A stretch of 64,000 nucleotides of DNA. Source: Flagellimonas oceanensis. Its GTDB lineage: Bacteria > Bacteroidota > Bacteroidia > Flavobacteriales > Flavobacteriaceae. Below are positions 25,035 through 34,700 of the stretch, in pieces. The notes below the pieces were generated by a model. It was given only the letters and a program-made list of their open reading frames with translations, searched no databases and had not been told where the DNA came from. Location: positions 288,001-352,000 of the forward strand of contig NZ_RZNA01000003.1 of assembly GCF_003992595.1 (NCBI RefSeq), given 5' to 3'. The position numbers and the translations under genes are program-made. Position 1 is the first letter of the stretch, and each line of letters opens with the position of its first letter.

Positions 25035-26408
25035 ATGGAAACCGAAATTCTCGCCCGGATTCAATTTGCCTTCACAGTAGCCTTTCATTACATCTACCCG
25101 CCTTTAAGCATAGGCATTGGTCTACTACTGGTCATTTTTGAAAGCATTTATATCAGAACCAAAAACGAAACCTACCACAAACTAGCTCGTTTTTGGACCA
25201 AAATATTTGCCCTGACCTTCGGTATCGGGGTCGTAACGGGCATTGTCATGGAGTTTGAGTTCGGCACCAACTGGGCCGTATACTCCCGTTATGTCGGAGA
25301 TGTCTTCGGAAGTGCATTGGCGGCAGAGGGCATTTTTGCCTTTGCGCTGGAAAGTGGGTTTTTGGGAATATTGTTGTTTGGTTGGAACAGGGTAAAGCCG
25401 TGGGTACATTTGGTGTCCACCATCGGGGTTTTTCTGGGTTCCATGTTCTCCGCCATTTGGATTGTTGTGGCCAATAGTTGGCAGCAGACCCCCGCAGGAT
25501 TTCATATCGTGGGCGAAGGGATGGACGCGCGGGCCGAGATCACCGACTTTTGGGCGATGGTCTTCAATCCCTCCAGTGTGGACAGGTTGACCCATGTCTG
25601 GCTCGGGGCATTTTTGGCGGGAGCCTTTCTGGTATTGAGTGTCCACGCCTATTATTTGATCAAAGGAAAGTATGTGGAGGTTTCCAAGAAAGCTTTTAAA
25701 ATAGCCTTGGTGGTGGCCACCGTGTTCTCCCTTGGACAATTGTTCACAGGTCATCAATCAGCTGATGGGGTTGCGGAGAACCAACCTGCAAAGCTGGCTG
25801 CGCTCGAAGGCCATTTTGAAGCATCGGCTCCCGCCGACATGTACATTTTGGGCTGGGTGGACAAAGAAAATCAAGAGGTATCGGGAATCAAGGTGCCTGG
25901 GGGATTATCCTTTTTACTGGATTATGATTTTGATGCCCCGGTAACAGGGCTCAATGCCTTTCCTGAAGATGAACGTCCTTCACAAATAAACGCCGTGTTC
26001 CAGTTTTATCATATTATGGTGGCCATTGGAATGGCCTTGATATTTTTGACTCTTTTCGCATCATTTTTATGGTGGCGGGGCAAACTCTTCGATAAAAAAT
26101 GGCTGCTCTGGATTTTCGTGTTCGCCGTATTTCTTCCGCAGATTGCGAATCAAGTAGGTTGGTTTGCGGCCGAAATGGGCAGACAGCCATGGGTGGTCTA
26201 TGGACTTTTACGGACCAATGAGGCATTTTCGCAGGCCGTTTCGGATAACCAGATCATGTTCTCCCTTATTTTGTTCTTTTTGGTATATGCCTTGTTGTTT
26301 GCACTGTTCATTTATCTCCTGCACAAGAAAATCAAACACGGGCCCTATGAAGAATCGGAATCTGACGATACACCTTTTGGCGGAACACTAACTCATATGA
26401 TCAACTAA
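25035..26408 (+). CDS. cydA: Cytochrome bd-type quinol oxidase subunit I
   Basis: The 457-residue protein opens METEILARIQFAFTVAFHYI, with the heme b595 axial His at position 18, followed by YPPLSIGIGLLLV. Further landmarks are MEFEFGTNWA, ANSWQQTPAGF, the quinol-loop GHQSADGVAENQPAKLAALE and the late block GWFAAEMGRQPWVVYGLLRT. It reduces O2 with quinol electrons in the inner membrane. bd oxidases are known to resist sulfide and other poisons of heme-copper oxidases, so pairing with SQR under the same predicted regulator is logical. cydB follows after 4 bp. Confidence 0.95.
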   Translation: METEILARIQFAFTVAFHYIYPPLSIGIGLLLVIFESIYIRTKNETYHKLARFWTKIFALTFGIGVVTGIVMEFEFGTNWAVYSRYVGDVFGSALAAEGIFAFALESGFLGILLFGWNRVKPWVHLVSTIGVFLGSMFSAIWIVVANSWQQTPAGFHIVGEGMDARAEITDFWAMVFNPSSVDRLTHVWLGAFLAGAFLVLSVHAYYLIKGKYVEVSKKAFKIALVVATVFSLGQLFTGHQSADGVAENQPAKLAALEGHFEASAPADMYILGWVDKENQEVSGIKVPGGLSFLLDYDFDAPVTGLNAFPEDERPSQINAVFQFYHIMVAIGMALIFLTLFASFLWWRGKLFDKKWLLWIFVFAVFLPQIANQVGWFAAEMGRQPWVVYGLLRTNEAFSQAVSDNQIMFSLILFFLVYALLFALFIYLLHKKIKHGPYEESESDDTPFGGTLTHMIN

Positions 26409-26412
26409 GCTT

Positions 26413-27450
26413 ATGGAAACTTTTTTAGGATTGGATTATCCCACATGGTGGTTTTTGGTAGTAGGAGGACTTTTCTCAGGGTATGCCATATTGGATGGTT
26501 TTGATTTTGGGGCGGGAGCCTGGCATCTCTTTCTAAAGAAAGAGAACAGTCGTAGAATCGCATTGAATGCCGTTGGTCCCGTTTGGGATGGGAACGAGGT
26601 GTGGTTGGTCATTGGTGGTGGCGCTCTTTTTGCTGGGTTCCCTGTAATGTACGCCACAATGTTCTCATCATTATATGTTCCCTTTATGTTGTTTTTGCTG
26701 TTCATCATTTTCAGGGCCATTTCCATTGAGTTCAGGGGGAAGGAACCCATGTTGTGGTGGAGAAAGCTTTGGGATGTTTGTTATAGCATTTCAAGTATAA
26801 TGCTGGCCTTTTTGTTGGGTGTAGTGCTGGGGAATGTACTGCAAGGGATAGCCATTGGCGAAAACTATCAATATCAAGGGGGAGTACTTTTCGAGTTTTT
26901 GAACCCCTATGCCTTGATGACGGGCTTTACCACCCTGTCCCTTTTTATGGCACATGGCGCTATTTTTCTGTTGCTGAAAACAGAAGGGAGGCTGTTCGCA
27001 AAATTAACGCGCCTTCTAAAAAGAGGGATGATATTTTTTATGGTCAGCTTCGCAGTGACCACCCTCTATACGTTGATATATATTCCCCATTTGTCGGATG
27101 ATTTCAAAAACAACCCCTCACTTTTTATAATTCCATTGCTCACTTTCCTGAGCATTGCCAATGTGCCCAGATTGGCCGAAAAAAGAAAATACAAGTGGGC
27201 CTTTCTGTTCTCCTCGTTGACCATAGCATTTTTATTGGTCTTGGTAGCGGTTGAACTGTATCCGGTATTGTTGCGTTCCACGATAGACCCTATGTACAAT
27301 ATAGATATCTATAATGCCGCGTCTTCCACCAAATCCCTGCAGATCATGATGGTCATCGTGGCTATAGGTACACCTTTGGTGCTTTTCTATACCATCTTCG
27401 TGTACAAGACATTTTGGGGAAAGGTTAAATTGGACGAGACCAGTTATTGA
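26413..27450 (+). CDS. cydB: Cytochrome bd-type quinol oxidase subunit II
   Basis: The 345-residue protein has the subunit II opening YPTWWFLVVGGLFSGYAILDGFDFGAG, then NAVGPVWDGNEVWLVIGGGALFAGFP and IEFRGKEPMLWWR, across about nine membrane spans. It partners CydA in the bd quinol oxidase. Spacing of 4 bp after cydA shows co-transcription. The unit ends at a hairpin terminator at 27479-27506. No CydX-type frame is visible directly after it. Confidence 0.95.
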   Translation: METFLGLDYPTWWFLVVGGLFSGYAILDGFDFGAGAWHLFLKKENSRRIALNAVGPVWDGNEVWLVIGGGALFAGFPVMYATMFSSLYVPFMLFLLFIIFRAISIEFRGKEPMLWWRKLWDVCYSISSIMLAFLLGVVLGNVLQGIAIGENYQYQGGVLFEFLNPYALMTGFTTLSLFMAHGAIFLLLKTEGRLFAKLTRLLKRGMIFFMVSFAVTTLYTLIYIPHLSDDFKNNPSLFIIPLLTFLSIANVPRLAEKRKYKWAFLFSSLTIAFLLVLVAVELYPVLLRSTIDPMYNIDIYNAASSTKSLQIMMVIVAIGTPLVLFYTIFVYKTFWGKVKLDETSY

Positions 27451-27478
27451 TTGTGGATTTTTTGTTCCAATTGAAGGG

Positions 27479-27506
27479 AAGAGCACCATATTTGGAGCTC
27501 TTTTTT
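27479..27506 (+). terminator. Terminator after cydAB
   Basis: A 6-bp stem (AAGAGC with GCTCTT) surrounds a 12-nt loop and runs into TTTTTT. It is only a few bases before the next regulatory palindrome. Confidence 0.65.
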
Positions 27507-27510
27507 GTAT

Positions 27511-27554
27511 GTGACCTAAGTCACTTTATATCTGGTTGGCTACAAGTAAATTTG
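27511..27554 (+). promoter_or_regulatory. Crp/Fnr site and promoter of the second SQR-like gene
   Basis: GTGACCTAAGTCAC (27511-27524) is a symmetric variant of the site (GTGAC arms). Its centre is 33 bp before TAAATTTG (27547-27554), a perfect -7 box. Transcription would begin within a few bases of the ATG at 27570, giving a very short leader. Confidence 0.7.
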
Positions 27555-27569
27555 GGTAAATAATTCAAA

Positions 27570-29027
27570 ATGTCCAAAATAGTCGTGTTGGGAGCTGGTA
27601 TTGCAGGTCATGTCGCAGCCTCCCATTTAAGAAGAAAGCTCTCTAAAGAGCATGAGGTTGTGGTGGTATCCCCTAATGGGAACTACCAATGGATACCGTC
27701 CAATATCTGGGTTGGGATCGGTAGAATGAAACCAAAGGATATCCTATTCCCATTGGCACCCCTATATGCCAAAAAACATATTGATTATAAACAGGCCAAA
27801 GCCGTTAGTTTTCATCCCGAAGGTGATTCGGAAGAAAACAAGCCCTATATCCTTGCGGAATATGTCACGGGCGATCAAAAAGGAACACAAGAGAGGGTAA
27901 CCTACGATTATCTGATCAATGCCACAGGGCCCAAACTCAATTTTGAAGCTACGGAAGGACTGTCTCCCGGTAAAAACAAAGCGCACTCGGTCTGCACCTA
28001 TACCCACGCCCAAGAGGCGTGGATTGCATTGGAAGGACTCATCAAGCAAATGAAGGAAGGCAAGAAGGTCAGGATATTGATCGGTACGGGCCATGCCAAA
28101 TCAACTTGCCAAGGAGCGGCCTTTGAGTACATTTTGAATGTTGAGCAAGAACTGCGAAGGCACAAAGTGAGGGATATGGCCGAAATCACGTGGATCTCCA
28201 ATGAATACAACCTCGGCGATTTTGGTATGGACGGAATGTTGATGAGCTATGGAAGCAATATCATGAAGTCCAGCGAAATGGTGGAGATGATATTTGAGGA
28301 TAGAGGGATTAAATGGATTTTAGGTGCTGGTGTCAGCAAAGTTGAGGATGGAGTGGCCCATTACGAGACCTTGGATGGATCGTATAAAAAGGAAAGCTAT
28401 GATTTTGCCATGTTGATACCTTCCTTCTCGGGACATGGTTTCAAGGCATATGATAGGTCAGGGGACGATATTACCGATAAACTTTTTAGGGGTTTCATGA
28501 TCGTGGATGCCGATTATACCCCCAAACCTTATGAGGAATGGAGTGTCCAGGATTGGCCGGAAACCTATCAAAACCCATCATATTCCAACATTTTTGCACC
28601 TGGTATTGCCTTCGCACCACCGCATAGCATATCCAAACCCAGAAAAAGCAAGAATGGTACCGATATCACACCTGCACCGCCCAGAACGGGAATGCCGTCT
28701 GGAATCACCGCAAAATTAGTAGCGGATAACATCATAGAGATGATCAAGCATTCCAATGATGAACTCCATCATAAAGGGTCTATGGGCAATATGGGTGCGG
28801 CATGTATTGCATCCGCAGGGTTTGGTATGACCACGGGAAGCGGTGTGAGCATTACCACCTATCCCATTGTGCCCGATTACAATAAATATCCCGACACCCA
28901 TGGTAGAAAATTGGGCAAAACCTTTGGAACCATAGGTCTTGCAGGTCACTGGTTGAAGTTGGCATTGCACTATGCCTTTATTTACAAAGCAAAAATGAAA
29001 CCCTTTTGGTGGTTAATCCCAGAATAG
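27570..29027 (+). CDS. Divergent SQR-like FAD/quinone oxidoreductase
   Basis: The 485-residue protein begins KIVVLGAGIAGHVAASHLRR (FAD fold), with NYQWIPSNIWVGIG and TYDYLINATGPKL as in SQR relatives. Cysteines at 142, 180 (HAKSTCQGAAFEY) and 412 (MGAACIASAGFG) are candidates for a sulfur bridge. The C-terminal amphipathic region ending KMKPFWWLIPE suits membrane contact. It is clearly different from the first SQR, so it is a paralogue of another type, perhaps acting on another sulfur donor or as a flavocytochrome-like partner. It has its own predicted Crp/Fnr promoter. Confidence 0.82.
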   Translation: MSKIVVLGAGIAGHVAASHLRRKLSKEHEVVVVSPNGNYQWIPSNIWVGIGRMKPKDILFPLAPLYAKKHIDYKQAKAVSFHPEGDSEENKPYILAEYVTGDQKGTQERVTYDYLINATGPKLNFEATEGLSPGKNKAHSVCTYTHAQEAWIALEGLIKQMKEGKKVRILIGTGHAKSTCQGAAFEYILNVEQELRRHKVRDMAEITWISNEYNLGDFGMDGMLMSYGSNIMKSSEMVEMIFEDRGIKWILGAGVSKVEDGVAHYETLDGSYKKESYDFAMLIPSFSGHGFKAYDRSGDDITDKLFRGFMIVDADYTPKPYEEWSVQDWPETYQNPSYSNIFAPGIAFAPPHSISKPRKSKNGTDITPAPPRTGMPSGITAKLVADNIIEMIKHSNDELHHKGSMGNMGAACIASAGFGMTTGSGVSITTYPIVPDYNKYPDTHGRKLGKTFGTIGLAGHWLKLALHYAFIYKAKMKPFWWLIPE

Positions 29028-29033
29028 AAAGTT

Positions 29034-29168
29034 ATGACACGAAGAATCTCAAAATACAAACGATTTATGATGATGAATCCCATTATCCAGTTCTTTAAGT
29101 TCATTTATTTGAGCATTAAGGTATTGATTGTGGTGGCAGGCGGGCACGGGGGGACCCGAAATGCTTAG
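29034..29168 (+). CDS. Small basic membrane-anchored protein (44 aa), unrecognised
   Basis: An ATG 6 bp after the SQR-like stop opens a 44-residue frame: a basic head (TRRISKYKRFMMMNP), a hydrophobic segment (IIQFFKFIYLSIKVLIVVAG) and a tail GGHGGTRNA. Its tight spacing and the terminator shortly afterwards support a real co-transcribed gene. The basic head and one helix suggest a cytoplasm-in membrane peptide, possibly a subunit or anchor for the preceding flavoprotein. I know no family for it; the frame could also be chance. Confidence 0.5.
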   Translation: MTRRISKYKRFMMMNPIIQFFKFIYLSIKVLIVVAGGHGGTRNA

Positions 29169-29190
29169 TCGCTGACTTTCATCATTGTAG

Positions 29191-29247
29191 AACACCTCAA
29201 TACGGACTTACTTTGTTAGGATATCTTCGTATTGAGGTGTTTTTTTT
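29191..29247 (+). terminator. Strong terminator after the SQR-like operon
   Basis: A perfect 14-bp stem (29191-29204 with 29228-29241; arm AACACCTCAATACG) encloses a 23-nt loop and is followed by a run of T. Confidence 0.85.
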
Positions 29248-29259
29248 GAAATCTTCTCA

Positions 29260-29303
29260 GTAACCAAGGTTACTGTGCAGGTGTACGACCAAATCTATTT
29301 TTG
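29260..29303 (+). promoter_or_regulatory. Crp/Fnr site and promoter of the efflux/transport operon
   Basis: GTAACCAAGGTTAC (29260-29273) is a full 14-bp palindrome. Its centre is 33 bp before TATTTTTG (29296-29303), a perfect -7 box. It should drive the outer membrane factor, adaptor, RND pump and probably the small genes to 35457. Confidence 0.8.
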
Positions 29304-29322
29304 CTTCAAATTGAATAAGTAG

Positions 29323-30627
29323 ATGAAACGGATTTTAATTATCACAATTCTAATATGGACCCAGGGGCAATTGTTTGCCCAAGACCATGTCAAGATTTCC
29401 TTAGCGGATGTCCTGGCCAAGGTGCAGGAGTCCAACGCCAGTATAAAGGTTTCCGAGCAGGAAGCCAAGATGGCGAAATATGACTATAGGTTCTCCAATT
29501 CCATTTTTTTGCCACAGATCGCTGTGTCGCATACAGGAATGGCGACCACAAACCCATTGATGGCTTTCGGTTCCAAACTGAACCAGGAGATCTTGACCCA
29601 AGCGGATTTTAACCCTGCCCTGTTGAACGATCCCGATCAGATCGAGAACTATGCAACCAAAGTCTCGGTGGAACAGCCCTTGATCAATTTGGATGGGCTC
29701 TATCAGCGCAAAGCGGCCAGGACCACTATGGAGGCCAAGGAACTCCAAGCGATGCGAACCAGGGATTATCTGGATTTTGAAGCCCAAAAGGCATACGGCC
29801 AATTGCAATTGGCCCACAGGGCTGTAGCTGTGTTGCAAAAAGCCCAAGAAGCGGCCAACTCCAATTTGAACATGGCACAGAACAGTTATGACCAAGGGCT
29901 GCTTCAAAAAGCGGATCTACTGGAAGTGAAGGTTCGGGTCACAGAGGTTTCCGACCAATTGAAAACGGCCAAGAGCAACGTTCAAAACGCATCGGACTAT
30001 TTGGCTTTTTTAATGAATGAGCAAGGTAATGTGGTCTACGAACCATCAGAAGAACTGGTTCCGGACAATCTTGGCCAAACAACAGAAGGTGCTTTGGAAA
30101 ACAGGGCGGATGTGAAGGCCATGGATTTGGTGTCCGAAGCTTACAAGGCCAATATGAAGGCGGATAACATGACCTTTTTGCCTAGGTTGAATGCCTTTGC
30201 CAGCTACGAAATGTACGATGACCAAATTTTTAGGGCTGATGCCAAAGGATACATTATCGGGGCAAGTTTGAGCTGGGATGTTTTTAAAGGATCCCAACGC
30301 TTTGCCAAAGCGGGAAAGAGCAAAACAAGTTATGAAAAAGCGAAACAGGAATATGAACAGTACGTCGCCAAAAGTACTATGGAGCTTCAACGCACCAAGC
30401 GGATGGTCGAAGATGCCGAAGGCAGGATCCAGACCTCAAAATTGGCTATGGAGCAATCCGAAGAGTCATTAAGGATACGCACCAACAGATTCAAAGAGGG
30501 TTTGGAAAAAACAACCGATTTATTAATGGCCGAAGCCACTTATGCCGAAAAGCAATTGGCGTACTATCAGACCATTTTTGAATACAATCAGGCACAATCC
30601 TTATTAACATTTTTAACCAAAGAATAA
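29323..30627 (+). CDS. TolC-like outer membrane efflux protein
   Basis: The 434-residue protein has a signal peptide (to QLFAQ) and two outer-membrane-efflux-protein halves rich in coiled coil (about 30-220 and 240-430). It would form the trimeric exit duct of a tripartite pump with the two following genes, which start 7 bp after its stop and then 13 bp further on. It is the first gene after a perfect Crp/Fnr-type palindrome, so it appears to be induced with the sulfur island. Cargo is unknown. Confidence 0.9.
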   Translation: MKRILIITILIWTQGQLFAQDHVKISLADVLAKVQESNASIKVSEQEAKMAKYDYRFSNSIFLPQIAVSHTGMATTNPLMAFGSKLNQEILTQADFNPALLNDPDQIENYATKVSVEQPLINLDGLYQRKAARTTMEAKELQAMRTRDYLDFEAQKAYGQLQLAHRAVAVLQKAQEAANSNLNMAQNSYDQGLLQKADLLEVKVRVTEVSDQLKTAKSNVQNASDYLAFLMNEQGNVVYEPSEELVPDNLGQTTEGALENRADVKAMDLVSEAYKANMKADNMTFLPRLNAFASYEMYDDQIFRADAKGYIIGASLSWDVFKGSQRFAKAGKSKTSYEKAKQEYEQYVAKSTMELQRTKRMVEDAEGRIQTSKLAMEQSEESLRIRTNRFKEGLEKTTDLLMAEATYAEKQLAYYQTIFEYNQAQSLLTFLTKE

Positions 30628-30634
30628 TTGCAAG

Positions 30635-31723
30635 ATGAAAAACACTACGATATATAAGAGTTTCATACTAACAGCATCCTTGGGATTCTTCCTGATGGCC
30701 TGTGGAAGTGACGAAAAACAAACTGTGGATAGCACAGAAGCGGTTCCGGTAACCGTTGCTGATGTGGATACCGGCGATAGCTCGACCATTTTGGCAGGAA
30801 GTGGTCAGATTAGAGCCGTGAACAGCGCTACTCTAAGCACTAGAATGATGGGCCATGTGGAATCACTTCCCGTTAAAATAGGTCAGAATGTGAGAAAGGG
30901 AGACCTTCTTATTTCCATCAACAATGTGGACCTACGCGCCAAAAAAGCACAAGTGGAAGCCTCCATTACCGAAGCACAGGTGGCGTTTAACAATGCCAAG
31001 AAAGATTATGAACGGTTCCAAAACCTTTTTAACGAAAACAGTGCTTCACAAAAGGAGTTGGATGACATGACTGCACGCTACGAAATGGCAAAAGCAAGGT
31101 TGGAAGCAGCGAACCAGATGAAGAACGAAGTGAACTCCCAATTTGCCTATGCGAACATTAGGGCGCCTTTTAGTGGAGTGGTAACCAATACATATATCGA
31201 TGAGGGCGATATGGCCAACCCTGGTGTTCCGTTGGTGTCAATGGAATCCCCTGGTGGATTCGAAGTGGAGGCGAAAGTTGCCGAGAACAACATTTCGGCC
31301 ATCGAAGTGGGAACCAAAGCTCACATATCGGTAAAAGCATTGGATACCACGATCACAGGAAAAGTGTCCGAATTGAGCGCGTCTGCCCAAAACACGGGCG
31401 GACAATATATAATGAAGGTTTTGTTGGATAAAACAGAAGCCAAGATTTTGTCAGGTATGTATGCCACTGTTAGGCTCGAGGCGGAAAAGGAGAGCGACGG
31501 TAAAACAGTTGTTACCGTTCCGTCCGAAGCCTTGGTGCATAAGGGCCAACTAACAGGTGTTTATACCCTGGGGCAGGACAATGTGGCCTTGTTGCGCTGG
31601 TTGCGATTGGGCGAGAACTTCGGAAACGAAGTGGAAGTGTTGTCCGGTTTGTCCATAGGGGACCAGTACATCGTATCGGCCGAAGGAAAGCTGTACAATG
31701 GAGCTAAAGTAAGTATTCAATAA
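30635..31723 (+). CDS. RND-pump periplasmic adaptor (membrane fusion lipoprotein)
   Basis: The 362-residue protein has a lipoprotein signal (FFLMACGSDE), a barrel-sandwich lipoyl-like domain (VESLPVKIGQNVRKGDLLISINN), an alpha-hairpin coiled coil (about 95-165), the second lipoyl half (APFSGVVTNTYIDEGDMANPGVPL) and beta-barrel domains. It connects the inner-membrane RND pump to the TolC-like duct. It lies between the two other pump genes. Nothing such as a His-rich or Met-rich stretch points to a metal-specific system. Confidence 0.92.
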   Translation: MKNTTIYKSFILTASLGFFLMACGSDEKQTVDSTEAVPVTVADVDTGDSSTILAGSGQIRAVNSATLSTRMMGHVESLPVKIGQNVRKGDLLISINNVDLRAKKAQVEASITEAQVAFNNAKKDYERFQNLFNENSASQKELDDMTARYEMAKARLEAANQMKNEVNSQFAYANIRAPFSGVVTNTYIDEGDMANPGVPLVSMESPGGFEVEAKVAENNISAIEVGTKAHISVKALDTTITGKVSELSASAQNTGGQYIMKVLLDKTEAKILSGMYATVRLEAEKESDGKTVVTVPSEALVHKGQLTGVYTLGQDNVALLRWLRLGENFGNEVEVLSGLSIGDQYIVSAEGKLYNGAKVSIQ

Positions 31724-31736
31724 CCCAAAAAAGCTA

Positions 31737-34700
31737 ATGATGAAAGACGGACTTGCAGGAAAAATAGCCAAAGGGTTTATCAGCTCCAAACTAACGGTGC
31801 TCCTAATGATCGTATTCATGGTCATTGGGGTGTACAGTTCCTTCCTTATCCCAAGGGAAGAGGAACCACAGATAGATGTGCCCATGGCGGACATATTTGT
31901 GGGATATCCAGGGGCCAGCCCGACCGAGGTGGAATCCCGGATCACAAAACCACTGGAGAAAATCATATCGAACATTAAGGGCGTAGAGTATGTGTACACC
32001 ACCTCTATGCAAGAACAGGGGATGGCCATTGTACAGTTCTACGTGGGAGAGGATATCGAAAGGTCCTTGGTGCGTTTGTACGACGAGATCAACAAGCATA
32101 TGGACCAGATGCCAGAAGGTGTTACCATGCCATTGGTAAAAACCAGGGCCATTGATGATGTGCCCATGCTGGCGTTGACACTTTGGAGCGAGGAGTACGA
32201 TGATTTCCAGTTGCGACAGATTTCGGGAGAGCTCATCAACGAGATAGAAAAGGTCAACGGGGTTTCGATTACCAAGAAGATAGGCGGGCGTAGTCCCCAA
32301 CTTCGCGTGGTGGTGGACAAGGATAAGATGGCGGAATCAGGGATAGATATGTTGGCCGTGGCCCAAATGATCAAGGCCAACAACCAGCAGATGGATGCAG
32401 GTAACTTCCTGTCCAACGATACGGAGTTCCACATCAGCACTGGAAACTTTTTGAAAACACAGGAAGATCTGGAGAATCTGATCGTGGGAACCAGACAAGG
32501 TCAGCCCGTCTATTTAAAGCAAGTGGCCACTGTTCTGGATGGCCCGGAATTACCAAAAAACTATGTTTCCCTTGGATTTGGAGCGGCCAGCGAAAAAGCA
32601 ACCGAATATAGATCGGAATACCCAGCGGTAACCATTTCCATTGCCAAGCGCAAAGGGGCGGATGCCATGAAAATTGCCGACGTGGTGTTGGAAAAAGTAG
32701 ACCACTTAAAAACCACTTTGATTCCGGATGAAGTTAAGGTCGAAGTGACCCGGAACTATGGCGAAACCGCTTCCCAAAAAGTATCGGAGTTGTTGATGCA
32801 CTTGATTGGGGCGATTATCGCAGTAACCTTTGTGGTCATGTTGGCCATGGGATGGCGAGGTGGATTGGTGGTATTCCTTTCAGTGCCCATAACCTTTGCA
32901 TTGACCTTGCTCAGCTACTATATGCTGGATTACACCTTGAACCGGATTACCCTGTTTGCTTTGGTGTTTGTAACAGGTATCGTGGTGGACGACTCCATTA
33001 TTATTGCGGAGAACATGCACCGCCACTTTAAAATGAAACGCTTACCGTTCAAGGATGCCGCTATTTACGCCATCAACGAGGTAGGTAACCCTACCATTTT
33101 GGCAACGTTCACGGTAATTGCATCCGTATTGCCCATGGCCTTCGTATCCGGTTTGATGGGCCCCTATATGTCACCTATGCCCATTGGAGCTTCAATCGCG
33201 ATGCTGCTATCCTTGTTCGTGGCGTTGACCATAACCCCGTATTTGGGATACATCTTTTTAAGGGAGAAGGATAAAAAGAAGAAAAAGGAAAAGGAGGCTG
33301 TCGAAATCAAGGATACGTTTATTTATAAGGCTTACGAGCGATTTGAAAGGCCCTTGATCGAGAGCGGCAAAAAGAGATGGCTATTCTTGGGGATTACCTT
33401 CTTTTTGTTGATTGCCTCCGTAGCCATGTTCTTTACCAAATCGGTAGCGGTAAAAATGTTGCCTTTTGATAATAAGAACGAGTTTCAGGTGGTCATAGAC
33501 CTTCCTGAAGGAACCACATTGGAAAGAACATCTGCTGTGACCAAGGAAATAGGAGCCTATCTCTCCACTCGGCCCGAAGTGGTCAATTATCAGACATATG
33601 TGGGAACCTCTGCACCGATAACCTTCAATGGTCTGGTAAGGCACTACGACCTGCGTGGTGGTAGCAATATGGCCGATATCCAGGTCAATCTGGTTGATAA
33701 GCACGACAGGAGCGAACAAAGTCATGATATTGCCAAATTGCTCAGGCCCAAGATTCAGGAATTGGGTAAAAAGTACCAAGCCAACATCAAAATTGTTGAG
33801 GTGCCACCGGGACCCCCCGTACTTTCTACCATCGTAGCTGAGGTGTATGGGCCGGATTACGACAAGCAGATTGCTTTGGCCGATAAGGTAAAGGGCATCT
33901 TGAACAATACTACCGATGTGGTGGATGTGGACTGGATGGTCGAGGATGACCAAGTGGAGTACGATTTTGTGATCGATAAGGAAAAAGCCATGCTTTACGG
34001 GGTTACCCCTCAACAAATTGTTCAGGTAATGGCCATGGCTTTCCGCGAACAGCCCGTATCACATATCTACCGGGAAGATGCTTTTGATCAGATCGGTATT
34101 GTTCTCTCCGTAAGTGATAAGGACAAATCCAGCTTGGAAGAAATCAAACAATTGAAGATAGCCACCCAACAGGGGAATATGGTCTCCGTTGGGGATTTGG
34201 TTCAGGTAAAGGAGGGCGTCAAGGCGAAGAGCATCTACAGGAAGAATCAAAAAAGAGTAGTGTACGTAATGTCCGATATGGCCGGAGAATTGGAAAGTCC
34301 CGTGTATGCCATTTTGGGTATGACGGACAAGTTGAATCAACTGGATTTGCCCAAAGGGTATTCCATTAATGAACTCTACATGGAACAGCCCCAATTTGAG
34401 GATGACTATACCGTAAAATGGGATGGGGAATGGCAGATTACCTTGGAGGTGTTCCGTGATCTGGGAATTGCCTTCATGGGCGTGATTGTAATCATCTACA
34501 TGCTTATTGTAGGATGGTTCCAAAACTTTAAAGCACCCATGGTCATGATGGTGGCCATACCATTGTCCTTGATCGGGATTGTATTAGGGCATTGGTTGTT
34601 AGGGGCATTCTTTACCGCAACATCCTTTATCGGTATGATTGCGCTGGCAGGTATTATGGTGCGGAACTCGGTATTGCTGATAGACTTCGTGAACTTGAGG

